NCBI RefSeq assembly: GCF_014610845.1
Contig: NZ_JABTCG010000001.1
Location: forward strand, 1,079,068-1,143,067
Reading direction: 5' to 3'
Length of the DNA stretch: 64,000 bases
From: Maribacter arenosus
Lineage (GTDB): Bacteria; Bacteroidota; Bacteroidia; Flavobacteriales; Flavobacteriaceae
The position numbers and the translations under genes are program-made. The notes under the pieces are model-generated. The model saw only the letters and a program-made list of their open reading frames with translations, made no database searches and was not told the origin of the DNA. Shown here one piece after another: positions 34,415 to 43,818 of this stretch (within the stretch, counting starts at the first letter, position 1; every line of letters begins with the position of its first letter).

Positions 34415-37396
34415 TTAAAACCCAACTTTGACCCCAATCGTTATATTTCTGGTTTCTGGAAATGCCGTTCCACCGCTGTCGTTGAGCGGATTTTGTTCTG
34501 GACTATATGATCTGAAATCTGTAAAAGTGAACAAATTGGTGCCCGTTACATATATTTTTGCATTTTGAAATCCAATTTTTGAAAGCGTCTCTTTAGGGAT
34601 ATTATAACCCAGTGACAATGTCCTCAACCGAACATATGAAGCGTCCCTGACAGCAAACGGAAAAAGGTGTAAATGGGTGTCAGGTTTAGGTCTGGGATAG
34701 TCCGTTGAAGGAAATTCTGGCGTATAGTACTTCGTCCGAATTCCATTGATCGCTCCTTTCCATAGCTCCCCATTGGCCAGAACTGGATTCAATTTTGTTG
34801 CTCCTTCTACGATATAGATGTCGGCAAACAGGTCAAAATTCTTGAATGAAATGGTATTGGTTATCGAACCATACCAATCAGGATCTGTACTTGTAAATAC
34901 ATTGTCCCTGTTATCAATCTGTCCATTCCCATCTTGATCTATTACCCTAACGTCACCTGGTTGGGCCAAAGGGTTCCCTGAACCTGCAATATCATCACCT
35001 ACTTGATAGATTCCATCGTACTTCGGTAGCCAAATGTTGTTGATAGGCTGACCTACTGATAATCGTCTTCCTGAAGCAATGTCCGTGATATCAATTTCAT
35101 TACCATTTTCATCAAGTTCTCCTGTGAGCGAAAGAACCTCGGTCCTGTTCCTTGAAAACACCATACCTAAAGACCATCGTAAGTTTTCATTTCGTATAAT
35201 ATGAGACGTCAAAGATGCTTCAATACCGCGGTTCTCAAGTTCGCCAGCGTTAAAGCGGATTACGTTGAACCCCGTAGTACCGGCAATTGACCTATCCAAT
35301 AATAAATCGGTGGTGTTCGCTTTATAATATTCCAAAGTACCCTCAAAGCGGTTTTTAAACAACCTAAAATCAATACCGGTATTCAAGGTAGTAGTGGTTT
35401 CCCACCTCAAGTCTGGATTGGGCAAACGTGAAGAGGCAGTTGCTCCTGCCACGGTTTGATCCCCAAAAACATAAGGTATGTCATCGGCTACACCCAAGGA
35501 CTCCAACGAATTGATACCTTGATTTCCCGTGGTCCCGTAGCTGACCCGCAATTTCATTTCATTTATGGCATCCACATTTTCTAAAAATGGCTCGTTCTGC
35601 ATTTTCCAGGCTAGAGAAACTGCGGGGAAGAATCCCCATTTATTGTTCTCAGCAAATACAGAGGCACCATCGGCACGGGCCGTTGCCTCCAGCAAATACC
35701 GATCAAGATATCCATATCGTACCCTACCCAAAAAGGAGAGCAATTTACGTTGTGATACGTCTCTTTGGTTATTGAGAAGTACAGTTGCGTTTCCATTAAA
35801 ACCAAGAGCATCATTGGTAAAGCCTGATTTGTCAATTTGGGTATATTCATTCCGCTGTTCATCAAAGGCTTGAACTGCAGTAAAGTCTAGACTATGGTTT
35901 TCGTTGATCTGTGGTGTATAGTTGATGATGTTTTCCACCAAAACCTGTTTAAATAATTGGTTTGAAATAACTGCAAGTCCATCTATCCCTTCATCCCCTG
36001 CTGAATGTAAGGATGTTCTATATATGCCCCTATTTGTATTTCTGTTCCTCAAAAACGTCTTTAAGGTGTAGCTTAGATTGGGTGTAAAGTTGTACACCAA
36101 GCTGAGGTTGACATCTGTGAGGTTTGTTTTTGTCTCGTCGGTTGATTCCCTTTGATCCCATAGTGGGTTTACCGCAGTGTTTGATGGCCCTAAATAGAAT
36201 TTGAGCAATTCGCCCTCATCGCCTATTGGTTTGGCCAAGGGTGTTATGGTAGTAAAGTTTAGGCCGCCTGTTTCTTGATCCTGTATGGAATTTTGATAGT
36301 TGAAAATTCCTCTGAATAAAAGTTTATCCGTTAATTCCTGCTCCAAGTTCAGTTTCAAAGTACCTCTATCAAAACTAGAATTTGGGATAATACCTTCTTG
36401 AGCGAAATAATTGACACTTGAAAAAACCTTGGTTTTTTCAGTACCTGCTGAAAAACTCAAAGCATGGCTCTGTATTACTGCGTCCTGTAATACCAAATCT
36501 TCCCAATCTACAAAGTTACCATTCTCTATGGCTTCGATTTCAAAAGGAGTAAAAATGTTTTCATCCCTCAAGTATTCTCCAGTAAATCTATTACGGTTCG
36601 CTTCCCTCTTTAAATCAATGTACTGCTGACCGGTATATTGATTGAAATTTTTAGACAATGATTGTATAGTGGTATAGCCGTGGTAGTCAATAGATACTTT
36701 GCCGGTCTTCCCCGTTTTAGTGGTAACCAGTATAACACCATTTGACGCCCTTGAACCATAAATCGCAGTTGCCGAGGCATCTTTTAGGATTTCTATATTG
36801 GCTATATCATCCGGTGATACATCATTTAAGCTATCAAATGGCAAGCCATCAACTATTATTAACGGAGAGTTTCCATTTGGAGCAACAGATACATTACCCC
36901 GAATGACAATATTGGAGGCCCCTCCTGGTCTTGCATCGCCTAGATTAACTTGGACACCTGCCGCTCGACCCCGTAACATCTCCGATACGTTTGTGGTTGG
37001 TACAGACGTGGCGTCGTCAACCTCAACGCTTGTTACAGAGCCAACTACGTTGCTCTTCTTTTGTGTACCATAACCCACGACAACAACTTCCTCCAATGCA
37101 CTTACATCATCTTGCATTATTACGGTAAGTTCTACGGATTCGCTAATAGGGATCTCCTGGGTAACAAACCCTAAATAGGAGAAGACAATAATATCCCCGG
37201 CTGAAAGATTTGTAAGATTGAAATTTCCATCAAAATCGGTAGTGGTTCCGGTGGTAGAATTCTTAACTATTATACTTACCCCGGGTAAGGGCTCACTGTA
37301 ACTTGCATCCTTAACAACTCCACTAATTGTCAAGTCCTGGCTCCATAAATTTTGCATGCTACAGATGACAGTAAGAAATAAAAAAATGCGCTTCAT
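34415..37396 (-). CDS. SusC-family TonB-dependent outer-membrane transporter
   Basis: 993 residues. Signal peptide to ~residue 19 (NLWSQDLTISG), then a carboxypeptidase-like beta domain (GVVKDASYSEPLPGVSIIVK, residues ~24-105), a TonB box region (EVVVVGYGTQKK), a plug domain (RGRAAGVQVN, LIIVDGLPF, IEILKDASATAIYGSRASNG) and a 22-strand barrel ending in ITIGVKVGF with terminal Phe. It imports glycan oligosaccharides with SusD, powered by TonB. First gene of the ~20.6-kb minus-strand operon; the 236 bases before it hold an inverted repeat and a motif shared with the divergent glycosidase gene. Confidence 0.96.
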   Translation of the reverse strand: MKRIFLFLTVICSMQNLWSQDLTISGVVKDASYSEPLPGVSIIVKNSTTGTTTDFDGNFNLTNLSAGDIIVFSYLGFVTQEIPISESVELTVIMQDDVSALEEVVVVGYGTQKKSNVVGSVTSVEVDDATSVPTTNVSEMLRGRAAGVQVNLGDARPGGASNIVIRGNVSVAPNGNSPLIIVDGLPFDSLNDVSPDDIANIEILKDASATAIYGSRASNGVILVTTKTGKTGKVSIDYHGYTTIQSLSKNFNQYTGQQYIDLKREANRNRFTGEYLRDENIFTPFEIEAIENGNFVDWEDLVLQDAVIQSHALSFSAGTEKTKVFSSVNYFAQEGIIPNSSFDRGTLKLNLEQELTDKLLFRGIFNYQNSIQDQETGGLNFTTITPLAKPIGDEGELLKFYLGPSNTAVNPLWDQRESTDETKTNLTDVNLSLVYNFTPNLSYTLKTFLRNRNTNRGIYRTSLHSAGDEGIDGLAVISNQLFKQVLVENIINYTPQINENHSLDFTAVQAFDEQRNEYTQIDKSGFTNDALGFNGNATVLLNNQRDVSQRKLLSFLGRVRYGYLDRYLLEATARADGASVFAENNKWGFFPAVSLAWKMQNEPFLENVDAINEMKLRVSYGTTGNQGINSLESLGVADDIPYVFGDQTVAGATASSRLPNPDLRWETTTTLNTGIDFRLFKNRFEGTLEYYKANTTDLLLDRSIAGTTGFNVIRFNAGELENRGIEASLTSHIIRNENLRWSLGMVFSRNRTEVLSLTGELDENGNEIDITDIASGRRLSVGQPINNIWLPKYDGIYQVGDDIAGSGNPLAQPGDVRVIDQDGNGQIDNRDNVFTSTDPDWYGSITNTISFKNFDLFADIYIVEGATKLNPVLANGELWKGAINGIRTKYYTPEFPSTDYPRPKPDTHLHLFPFAVRDASYVRLRTLSLGYNIPKETLSKIGFQNAKIYVTGTNLFTFTDFRSYSPEQNPLNDSGGTAFPETRNITIGVKVGF

Positions 37397-37512
37397 GTGT
37401 TGTGTATTTAGAAGTCACAAGGTATTTCATAATAATAAGGAATCCTTAAATTACACCACTACAAAAAACATACATGATCAATAATAAAAGCAAAATATAT
37501 GGATATGATATT

Positions 37513-37538
37513 TAAACCCCAATAAAAATGCGGGTTTA
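37513..37538. promoter_or_regulatory. Inverted repeat in the susC leader
   Basis: TAAACCC at 37513-37519 pairs with GGGTTTA at 37532-37538, 12 bases apart, about 117 bases upstream of the susC start. In the minus direction no U-run follows, so an operator or leader stem is more likely than a terminator of the regulator gene. Confidence 0.35.
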
Positions 37539-37586
37539 GCAATCAAAAAGAAATATCAAATAATTAACATTTTTTTTAGATATTTG

Positions 37587-37601
37587 AATTTGTATAGGTG
37601 A
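37587..37601 (+). promoter_or_regulatory. Shared 15-bp motif AATTTGTATAGGTGA, susC side
   Basis: The same 15 bases occur at 40764-40778 before the glycosidase gene on the other side of the regulator. Here it lies 191 bases upstream of susC, reading in the opposite direction to susC. A candidate binding site of the locus regulator. Confidence 0.35.
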
Positions 37602-37632
37602 TGTTGTGGTATTTTGGTATAAATATAAACCC

Positions 37633-40455
37633 CTACAGATTTAGTATATAGTCAGATAAGCTCCTATCATGCGGCAAGGCCATCTTCTTTCGCAATCTAT
37701 AACGCTTTACCTCAACACTGCGTACAGAAATATTAAGTAGTGGTGCAATTTCCTTCGAAGAAAGATTTAACTTAAGATAGGCGCATAGTTTTAAATCGTT
37801 AGGTGTCAATTCGGGATGCAGTCCCTTCACTTTTCCCAAAAAATCCTTGTCGGCATTATTGAAAGCCTCCTTAAAAAACTCCCAATCATCATTTTTCTTC
37901 AAACTCTTGTCGATAATTCTTATTACTGGACTCACCAGGTTTTTCTCTGGTAGGTTCTTGAGCCCGTTTTTAATTGTGGTCAAAAGCTCGTTTTTCTTGA
38001 TAATAATCATTGTTGAAGCCGCCAATTCCTTACTTTTACTCTTGATATCGCTCTTTAACGCTTCATTTTTTAGTCTTATGATTTCTTTCTCATTTTGCAC
38101 CTGTGACAATTTTAGCTCACGCTTGTTTCGCTCTATCAACCTTTGTTGCTGGTTTCTATAATGTTTTTTATAGGTAATATGTATTACGTACAATACGAGC
38201 AAGATGACCACGACATATAGTACCAAGGCCAAATTAGAGATATACCAAGGTTTTGCTATCTTAAATGAATACGAAGCAGTATTCCCAGATAGGGTATCCC
38301 CGATTTTAGCCCTTACTTTAAAGGTATAATCACCGGAAGGTAAATTTTCAAACAATTCGGTGGAATTTTCGGACCAATCACTCCAATTATCGTAAAGGCC
38401 CGAAAGCTGATACTGATATTCGGTTTCCAGATACTCGTAATACTCTGGTACCGAAAAAGAAAATGACAAAGTATTCTCTTCGCTTTTAAAATTGCCTTCC
38501 AAACTTTTGTCCAATAAATGTGAAGCCTCATCATCATCCCTTTTTTGATTTGTAATTTTAGTGAAACCTATTCTAAAGTCTCCTATATCGAAATTATCGA
38601 TATCAATAGTATAATAACCTGAGTAATTGCCCAATAAATAAACATCATCATCCTGTAGTTGAAGAACGTTCTCATAGTCGATAAGGTCATTTCGCAAGGC
38701 CAATGGAATAGGAATCCTCTTTATTTTAGGTTTACTAGACACCCCACCTGAAGTTAAGAGACTAATATTTGAGCTAGAGATTCCCCACAATTTATTAGTC
38801 TTATCGTCATGGATCAACCTGCCTGATATAAAATCGTCCCCTGTTGAGTATAAGGTGCTTAGAACACTGTCCTTTTTAAATCTTTTTTCGGAAAGCTCAT
38901 ACCTAAAAACCCCGTCCTTTGAAGAATAGAGCAAATCGCCATTATATTTGATGATATTTGAATTGGCCCCCTTAATCAATGAATCTATAGACACCTTCAT
39001 GGCTTCGGTGAAATCCATGTTAACTTTCACTTTGAATACCCCCTTGTACTCATGGTTAATGAATATCTCATTCCCAGGCATTACCACGAAATGCCTTGAA
39101 GAATTATTGAAGTTTTTAATTTTATTTCGAACTCTCCAATTATCATTTAGCTTCTCAAGTACGTATAGGCCGTCATAATTTCCTTGAAGGAGAATATCTT
39201 TGTCATCAACGGGTTTAATATCCCAGGTTCCTTCGTAATTAGCGATCAATTTCGCATTATTGTTCTTTACAATGAACGTACCGCTATCATGCCCACAGAA
39301 CAAAGTCTGGCCTATTTCTTTTAAACACCAAACCTGACCTTGGGTCCCGCCAATTAAGGTGAAGCCACCATCACTTTTAAGAGGTTTGTAAAAAAGCCCT
39401 TGATTTGATCCCAAATATAGATTTCCGTCATAAATAGCCGAAGCGTAGACGCTGCCTACCTTACCTTCATTGTCGCTATATACTTTATAGGGGGCATCCA
39501 AATTAATTTTACCCACGCCATTGTCAAGGCCCATCCAAACATTATTATCCACATCCTCAAAAAGCGATAATACCGTATTATTCAACAAGCCCTTGCTTTT
39601 ATCTATTTGAAATTGTAAATCCCCATTGTCGTCAAGATAAATGAGACCATTGGATATGGTGCCTATCATAAACCCCCCATTTTTTAATCTAATACTATTA
39701 TAAACACTTACCGCAGCAATGTATTCACATGAACCGCAATTCCATTTTACTAGGTCATTATCTTTTAATTTATAAAATCCATCATCCTTGGTCTGCAGCA
39801 ATAAATTATTTCCATCCTTAAAAACATTTATAAGTTCTTGCTCCTGTACCATAGGATGGTCGGCAACAAGAACATCCTTACCGTTTTCAATTTTATACAA
39901 CCCTCTCTTGTAACGTTGAAAGTAAATATTACTACCTAGCTTGTATATTTTCACAATCTTATATTCCGAATCAATAGATTCTACCGATTCGTCTTTCGTG
40001 TTATAGATATATATGCGATCCAATGATTGGAATAAAATGCTATCGTCTACATCGATTATATTCCAAATCTCTTCGTCATCAATAAGTTGTATCCCAATCT
40101 GGTTTGCCAAAGATGTGTAGCGCAACTCACCATAAGTATCCTTCTCCCAGAATCCAAAATCCATGTAATTACCGGTATAAATTCGGTCTTTGATTACTCG
40201 AACAGATCTCATAATTGATTCATTGGGGGTAAGAAATAAATTCCAACTATCTCCATTAAACTCCAATAAACCCTTTCCATTGGCAATATATATAAGCTTA
40301 TCCGAAGACTGGGAAATTGACCAATTTTGGTTTTCTGCCTGATAATCCGTTGGCGAATAATTTCGCAATGGGGGTAGTTCTTGTGCCTTAATCCCAACAC
40401 AATGAACACACAAAAGTATCGCTATCAAATAAGTTGGTCTTTTAAAATTTTGCAT
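37633..40455 (-). CDS. Membrane sensor with beta-propeller, Y_Y_Y domain and LuxR-type HTH (laminarin locus regulator)
   Basis: 940 residues. Signal peptide (to GIKAQELPPL), then a periplasmic two-component-regulator-propeller region (~25-640, repeats such as LLEFNGDSWNLF, NVWMGLDNGVGKINLD and NLYLGSNQGLFY), a Y_Y_Y domain (~690-760, YQYQLSGLYDNWSDWSENST, FKVRAKIGD) and one membrane helix (SNLALVLYVVVILLVLYVI, ~771-790). A cytoplasmic coiled coil follows, then a C-terminal LuxR-type helix-turn-helix (LTPNDLKLCAYLKLNLSSKEIAPLLNISVRSVE is split across the recognition helices, ~870-925). There is no histidine kinase or receiver, so sensing and DNA binding are in one chain. It most likely senses a beta-glucan oligosaccharide and activates susC and the divergent glycosidase gene. 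Confidence 0.88.
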   Translation of the reverse strand: MQNFKRPTYLIAILLCVHCVGIKAQELPPLRNYSPTDYQAENQNWSISQSSDKLIYIANGKGLLEFNGDSWNLFLTPNESIMRSVRVIKDRIYTGNYMDFGFWEKDTYGELRYTSLANQIGIQLIDDEEIWNIIDVDDSILFQSLDRIYIYNTKDESVESIDSEYKIVKIYKLGSNIYFQRYKRGLYKIENGKDVLVADHPMVQEQELINVFKDGNNLLLQTKDDGFYKLKDNDLVKWNCGSCEYIAAVSVYNSIRLKNGGFMIGTISNGLIYLDDNGDLQFQIDKSKGLLNNTVLSLFEDVDNNVWMGLDNGVGKINLDAPYKVYSDNEGKVGSVYASAIYDGNLYLGSNQGLFYKPLKSDGGFTLIGGTQGQVWCLKEIGQTLFCGHDSGTFIVKNNNAKLIANYEGTWDIKPVDDKDILLQGNYDGLYVLEKLNDNWRVRNKIKNFNNSSRHFVVMPGNEIFINHEYKGVFKVKVNMDFTEAMKVSIDSLIKGANSNIIKYNGDLLYSSKDGVFRYELSEKRFKKDSVLSTLYSTGDDFISGRLIHDDKTNKLWGISSSNISLLTSGGVSSKPKIKRIPIPLALRNDLIDYENVLQLQDDDVYLLGNYSGYYTIDIDNFDIGDFRIGFTKITNQKRDDDEASHLLDKSLEGNFKSEENTLSFSFSVPEYYEYLETEYQYQLSGLYDNWSDWSENSTELFENLPSGDYTFKVRAKIGDTLSGNTASYSFKIAKPWYISNLALVLYVVVILLVLYVIHITYKKHYRNQQQRLIERNKRELKLSQVQNEKEIIRLKNEALKSDIKSKSKELAASTMIIIKKNELLTTIKNGLKNLPEKNLVSPVIRIIDKSLKKNDDWEFFKEAFNNADKDFLGKVKGLHPELTPNDLKLCAYLKLNLSSKEIAPLLNISVRSVEVKRYRLRKKMALPHDRSLSDYILNL

Positions 40456-40585
40456 TTGGTTATCAGGGAGTTTATCTAAAAAATAGTAAGGTTAATAATA
40501 GATTAATGGTTTAAAATAATTTCTAATATTCATTGGAACCACTCAGTATATCTTCTTTGTATGGATACTTAAATTCTTTATTATG

Positions 40586-40593
40586 CAAATATA
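40586..40593 (-). promoter_or_regulatory. -7 promoter element (TATATTTG on minus strand) for the regulator gene
   Basis: CAAATATA on the plus strand is TATATTTG on the minus strand, an exact TAnnTTTG match 130 bases upstream of the regulator start. No good -33 element is apparent. Confidence 0.35.
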
Positions 40594-40763
40594 GGGTCAT
40601 TTCTTCTTTTATTCGCCAGACCCATACATTACCACAACATACCCATTAATGATATACAACAATAAACACATTTCACAAGTTACCAAAGACATAAAACACT
40701 ACTATTTTTAGTGCAATTAATATGAATTAAATAACAATATGGCTTTTGATAGTATCTGTATGT

Positions 40764-40778
40764 AATTTGTATAGGTGA
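40764..40778 (+). promoter_or_regulatory. Shared 15-bp motif AATTTGTATAGGTGA, glycosidase side
   Basis: Identical to 37587-37601. It lies 107 bases before the chosen start of the glycosidase gene and in the same direction. Candidate regulator site, or part of a promoter because it contains TAATTTG. Confidence 0.35.
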
Positions 40779-40885
40779 CTTTTATTGATAATACAAATTC
40801 ATGTGTTAAGTTTACAATACTACAATATTCCAAATCATTATATACAAGGTATGGAGATTGGATGACGCTTAAAATAATTGGTACA

Positions 40886-42166
40886 ATGAAAAATAATTTT
40901 CTAGGATTCTTTCTTTTCTTTTTAGCCGCAGTTGCTTTTGCCCAAGTAGATCAAGTTTCAGTGCTTCAAAATGATGAAGGGGCAAAATTGGTTATCAATG
41001 GGGAGGACTTTATGATCAATGGAATGAACTGGGATTATTTTCCAATTGGCACTAATTTTTCATATAGTTTATGGAAACAATCAGACGATGTTATCAAGGC
41101 AGCCCTTGATGCTGAGATGGGATTGTTGAAAAATATGAACGTTAATGCTATACGACAATATACGGGTGTCCCTTCAAAATGGATAGAATATATTTTTAAA
41201 GAATATGGCATTTACACCTTACTCAATCATTCATTTGGCCGCTACGGTTTAACTATTGATGGAGCTTGGGAAGCCGTAACTGATTATTCTGACCCTCGAA
41301 CACAAGAGTTACTTCTATCCGAAATGGATGATTTGGTCAAAAATTACAAAAACACGCCAGGTCTTTTAATGTATTTGTTGGGGAACGAGAACAACTATGG
41401 TCTTTTCTGGGCTGGGGCCGAAACCGAGGATTTTCCAGATGACGAGGAAGAAAAGAAATTTATTGGGGAACAGCGGGGAAGACCTATGTATAGACTTATG
41501 AACGATGCGGCAATAAAAATAAAAGCAGTTGATTCATCCCATCCCGTGGCCATTTGCAATGGGGATGTTCTTTTTATAGATATTATATCCGAAGAATGTA
41601 AGGAGGTTGATGTCTATGGGGTAAATATGTATCGTGGTGTTTCGTTTGGCGATGCGTTCGAGGTTGTTAAAGAGAAATTGAACAAACCGATCATGTTTAC
41701 CGAATTTGGTGCAGATGCCTTTAATGCGATTGAAAATACCGAGGACCAAAGAACCCAGGCCTATTATTTAGTCGGGAATTGGAAAGAAATTTATGAGAAT
41801 GCCGCTGGTCAGGGAAAAGCAGGAAATTCAATCGGAGGTTTCACCTTTCAGTTTAGTGATGGTTGGTGGAAATTCGGTCAAACCAAAAATTTGGATATCC
41901 ACGATAAAAATGCGTCTTGGGCCAATGGGGGGTATTCTATTGACTTGGAAGAAGGTAAGAACAACATGAATGAAGAATGGTTCGGTATCTGTGCAAAAGG
42001 TCCTACCAATGAAAGAGGATTGTATGAGCTTTATCCTAGGGCTGCCTATTATGCCTTAAGTGAAGTCCATAAATTAAATCCCCATGCCAAAGGGGTGACG
42101 CCGGAGTTGGTTGAAGCGCATTTTGAAAATATCAAGTTGAAGGATGCGGAGACAAAAACCCATTGA
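40886..42166 (+). CDS. Secreted clan GH-A glycoside hydrolase (GH2-catalytic-domain-like or GH158-like)
   Basis: Start set at ATG 40886, which opens straight into a signal peptide (MKNNFLGFFLFFLAAVAFAQ); the longer frame from 40775 adds 37 unlikely residues. 426 residues. A TIM barrel with acid/base Glu168 (LLGNENNYGLFW) and nucleophile Glu273 (IMFTEFGADAF), the strand 4 and strand 7 arrangement of clan GH-A. INGMNWDYFPIGTN and VNAIRQYTGVPSKW are also typical of GH2-type barrels. The family is not certain: GH2 TIM-barrel proteins and GH158 endo-beta-1,3-glucanases both fit the size and context. It is divergent from the locus regulator, with its own promoter region. Acts in the periplasm or is secreted. 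Confidence 0.7.
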   Translation: MKNNFLGFFLFFLAAVAFAQVDQVSVLQNDEGAKLVINGEDFMINGMNWDYFPIGTNFSYSLWKQSDDVIKAALDAEMGLLKNMNVNAIRQYTGVPSKWIEYIFKEYGIYTLLNHSFGRYGLTIDGAWEAVTDYSDPRTQELLLSEMDDLVKNYKNTPGLLMYLLGNENNYGLFWAGAETEDFPDDEEEKKFIGEQRGRPMYRLMNDAAIKIKAVDSSHPVAICNGDVLFIDIISEECKEVDVYGVNMYRGVSFGDAFEVVKEKLNKPIMFTEFGADAFNAIENTEDQRTQAYYLVGNWKEIYENAAGQGKAGNSIGGFTFQFSDGWWKFGQTKNLDIHDKNASWANGGYSIDLEEGKNNMNEEWFGICAKGPTNERGLYELYPRAAYYALSEVHKLNPHAKGVTPELVEAHFENIKLKDAETKTH

Positions 42167-42247
42167 AATCAAGCGGCTGAAAGGGCATAGGTTAGCACTA
42201 GGCTCAAATTAAGTATCTATTACCCCAACGCTAGGTAGATAGTGAAA

Positions 42248-43813
42248 TCAGTTTTTTGGGTCGTAATAATCCTGATTAAAATACCCTCCCCTATTTTCCT
42301 TTCTTTCCAAGGATTGGGTAATAATCAAATGGGCTACGTTCACCATATTCCTTAGTTCACACAGCGTTGTTGTAATTTTTGATTCCTTGTAGAATTCCTC
42401 GACTTCGTTATAGATCAAATCCAAACGCACTATTGCCTTTGACAATCTTTTGTTGCTTCGGACAATGCCCACATAATCACGCATTAAGGCCTGTAATTCC
42501 TTTAAATTATGTTGTATTAAAATATGTTCTTTAGGGATGCTTGTTCCCTCGTCATTCCAATCAGGGATAGGTAATGACTTGACGACCTGTTGGTCAACAC
42601 TTAGGTATTTAAAGATGTTATGGGCATAGACCAAAGCTTCTAAGAGAGAGTTAGACGCTAGTCTATTGGCACCATGTAGTCCGGTTCTGGTACATTCGCC
42701 ACAAGCGAATAAATTATGTATGGAGGTCTTACCATCCCTATCAACCACGATACCCCCGCAAAGGTAATGGGAAGCCGGTACCACAGGTATCCAATCTTTT
42801 TCAACATCAATGTGGTATTCCAGGCATTTATCGTAAATATTGGGAAAGTGCTTTTTGAATGCGGTGATATCCAAATGCGTACAATCTAAAAATACATGGG
42901 TATCCCCAGATTTCTTTAGTTCGCTATCGATACTTTGGGAAACAATGTCCCTAGAAGCCAACTCGGCCCGTTGATCATAATCGGGCATAAAGCGATATCC
43001 TTCTTTATTTCGCAAGTATGCCCCAAATCCACGAACAGCTTCAGAGATCAAAAAATAGGATCCACCCTCTGGATTGTATAAGGCCGTGGGATGGAATTGT
43101 ATAAATTCCATATCCTTGATCAAAGCTTTGGCCCTATAGGCCATGGCGATACCATCGCCTGTTGCAATGGCCGGGTTGGTTGTATGCCCGTAAACCCTGC
43201 CAATACCCCCGGATGCCAATAATGTATGATCTGCCTGAATGGTTATTATTTTTCCATTTTTTTGGTTCAGTACATAGGCCCCATAACACGAAAGATTGTC
43301 CTTATTATTAGCTTTCAAGTGATGGTCCGTTATAAGATCTATCGCAAAATGATGCGATAAAAGTGTAATATTTTGTAGTTGATGTACCCGTTGTAATAGA
43401 GCCCTTTCGACCTCGTAACCGGTCACATCCTTATGGTGTACCACTCGATATTCAGAATGCCCCCCTTCCTTGCCCAAATCAAAATCACCATCTGAGGTAA
43501 GGTCAAAGTTCGCCTCCCATGCTATCAGTTCTTTGAGGCGTTGTGGACCTTCCTTGACTACCATTTCAACCACTTCCTCGTTACAAAGTCCATCCCCAGC
43601 AATCAAGGTATCCTGAATATGTTTTTGAAAGGAATCTTCTTCTAAGTCGAGAACCACGGCGATACCTCCTTGCGCATATTTTGTGTTCGACTCATCCTCA
43701 TCTCCCTTAGTTACAATGATGATGTTTCTCCTCGGATGTTTTTCAGCGATTTTTACGGCAAAAGTAAGACCTGCCACGCCAGATCCAATAACCAAATAAT
43801 TCGTTTCTTTCAT
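42248..43813 (-). CDS. nadB: L-aspartate oxidase
   Basis: 521 residues from ATG 43813; an upstream TTG at 43822 would overlap nadA but adds nothing conserved. NadB oxidises L-aspartate to iminoaspartate with FAD, the first step of de novo NAD synthesis. Motifs: FAD site YLVIGSGVAGLTFAVKIAE, TKYAQGGIAVVLD, the active-site region HxxxV..GGHSEYRVVHHKDVTG, MEFIQFHPTALY, the succinate-dehydrogenase-like HYLCGGIVVD and ACGECTRTGLHGANRLASNSLLEALV. It follows nadA with a 5-base gap, as in many bacteria. Confidence 0.97.
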   Translation of the reverse strand: MKETNYLVIGSGVAGLTFAVKIAEKHPRRNIIIVTKGDEDESNTKYAQGGIAVVLDLEEDSFQKHIQDTLIAGDGLCNEEVVEMVVKEGPQRLKELIAWEANFDLTSDGDFDLGKEGGHSEYRVVHHKDVTGYEVERALLQRVHQLQNITLLSHHFAIDLITDHHLKANNKDNLSCYGAYVLNQKNGKIITIQADHTLLASGGIGRVYGHTTNPAIATGDGIAMAYRAKALIKDMEFIQFHPTALYNPEGGSYFLISEAVRGFGAYLRNKEGYRFMPDYDQRAELASRDIVSQSIDSELKKSGDTHVFLDCTHLDITAFKKHFPNIYDKCLEYHIDVEKDWIPVVPASHYLCGGIVVDRDGKTSIHNLFACGECTRTGLHGANRLASNSLLEALVYAHNIFKYLSVDQQVVKSLPIPDWNDEGTSIPKEHILIQHNLKELQALMRDYVGIVRSNKRLSKAIVRLDLIYNEVEEFYKESKITTTLCELRNMVNVAHLIITQSLERKENRGGYFNQDYYDPKN

Positions 43814-43818
43814 AGTCT

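Larger units (their letters stand above)
40456..40885. other. Divergent intergenic region between regulator and glycosidase genes
   Basis: 430 AT-rich bases without a coding frame I can support. It holds a minus-strand -7 match at 40586-40593 and the shared 15-bp motif at 40764-40778; otherwise I see only short A/T runs. Likely contains both promoters. Confidence 0.6.

Noticed and set aside
42167..42247. Possible terminator between the clan GH-A enzyme and nadB
   Set aside because: The best pairing (TATCTA with TAGATA) is six bases with a long loop and no adjacent T run.
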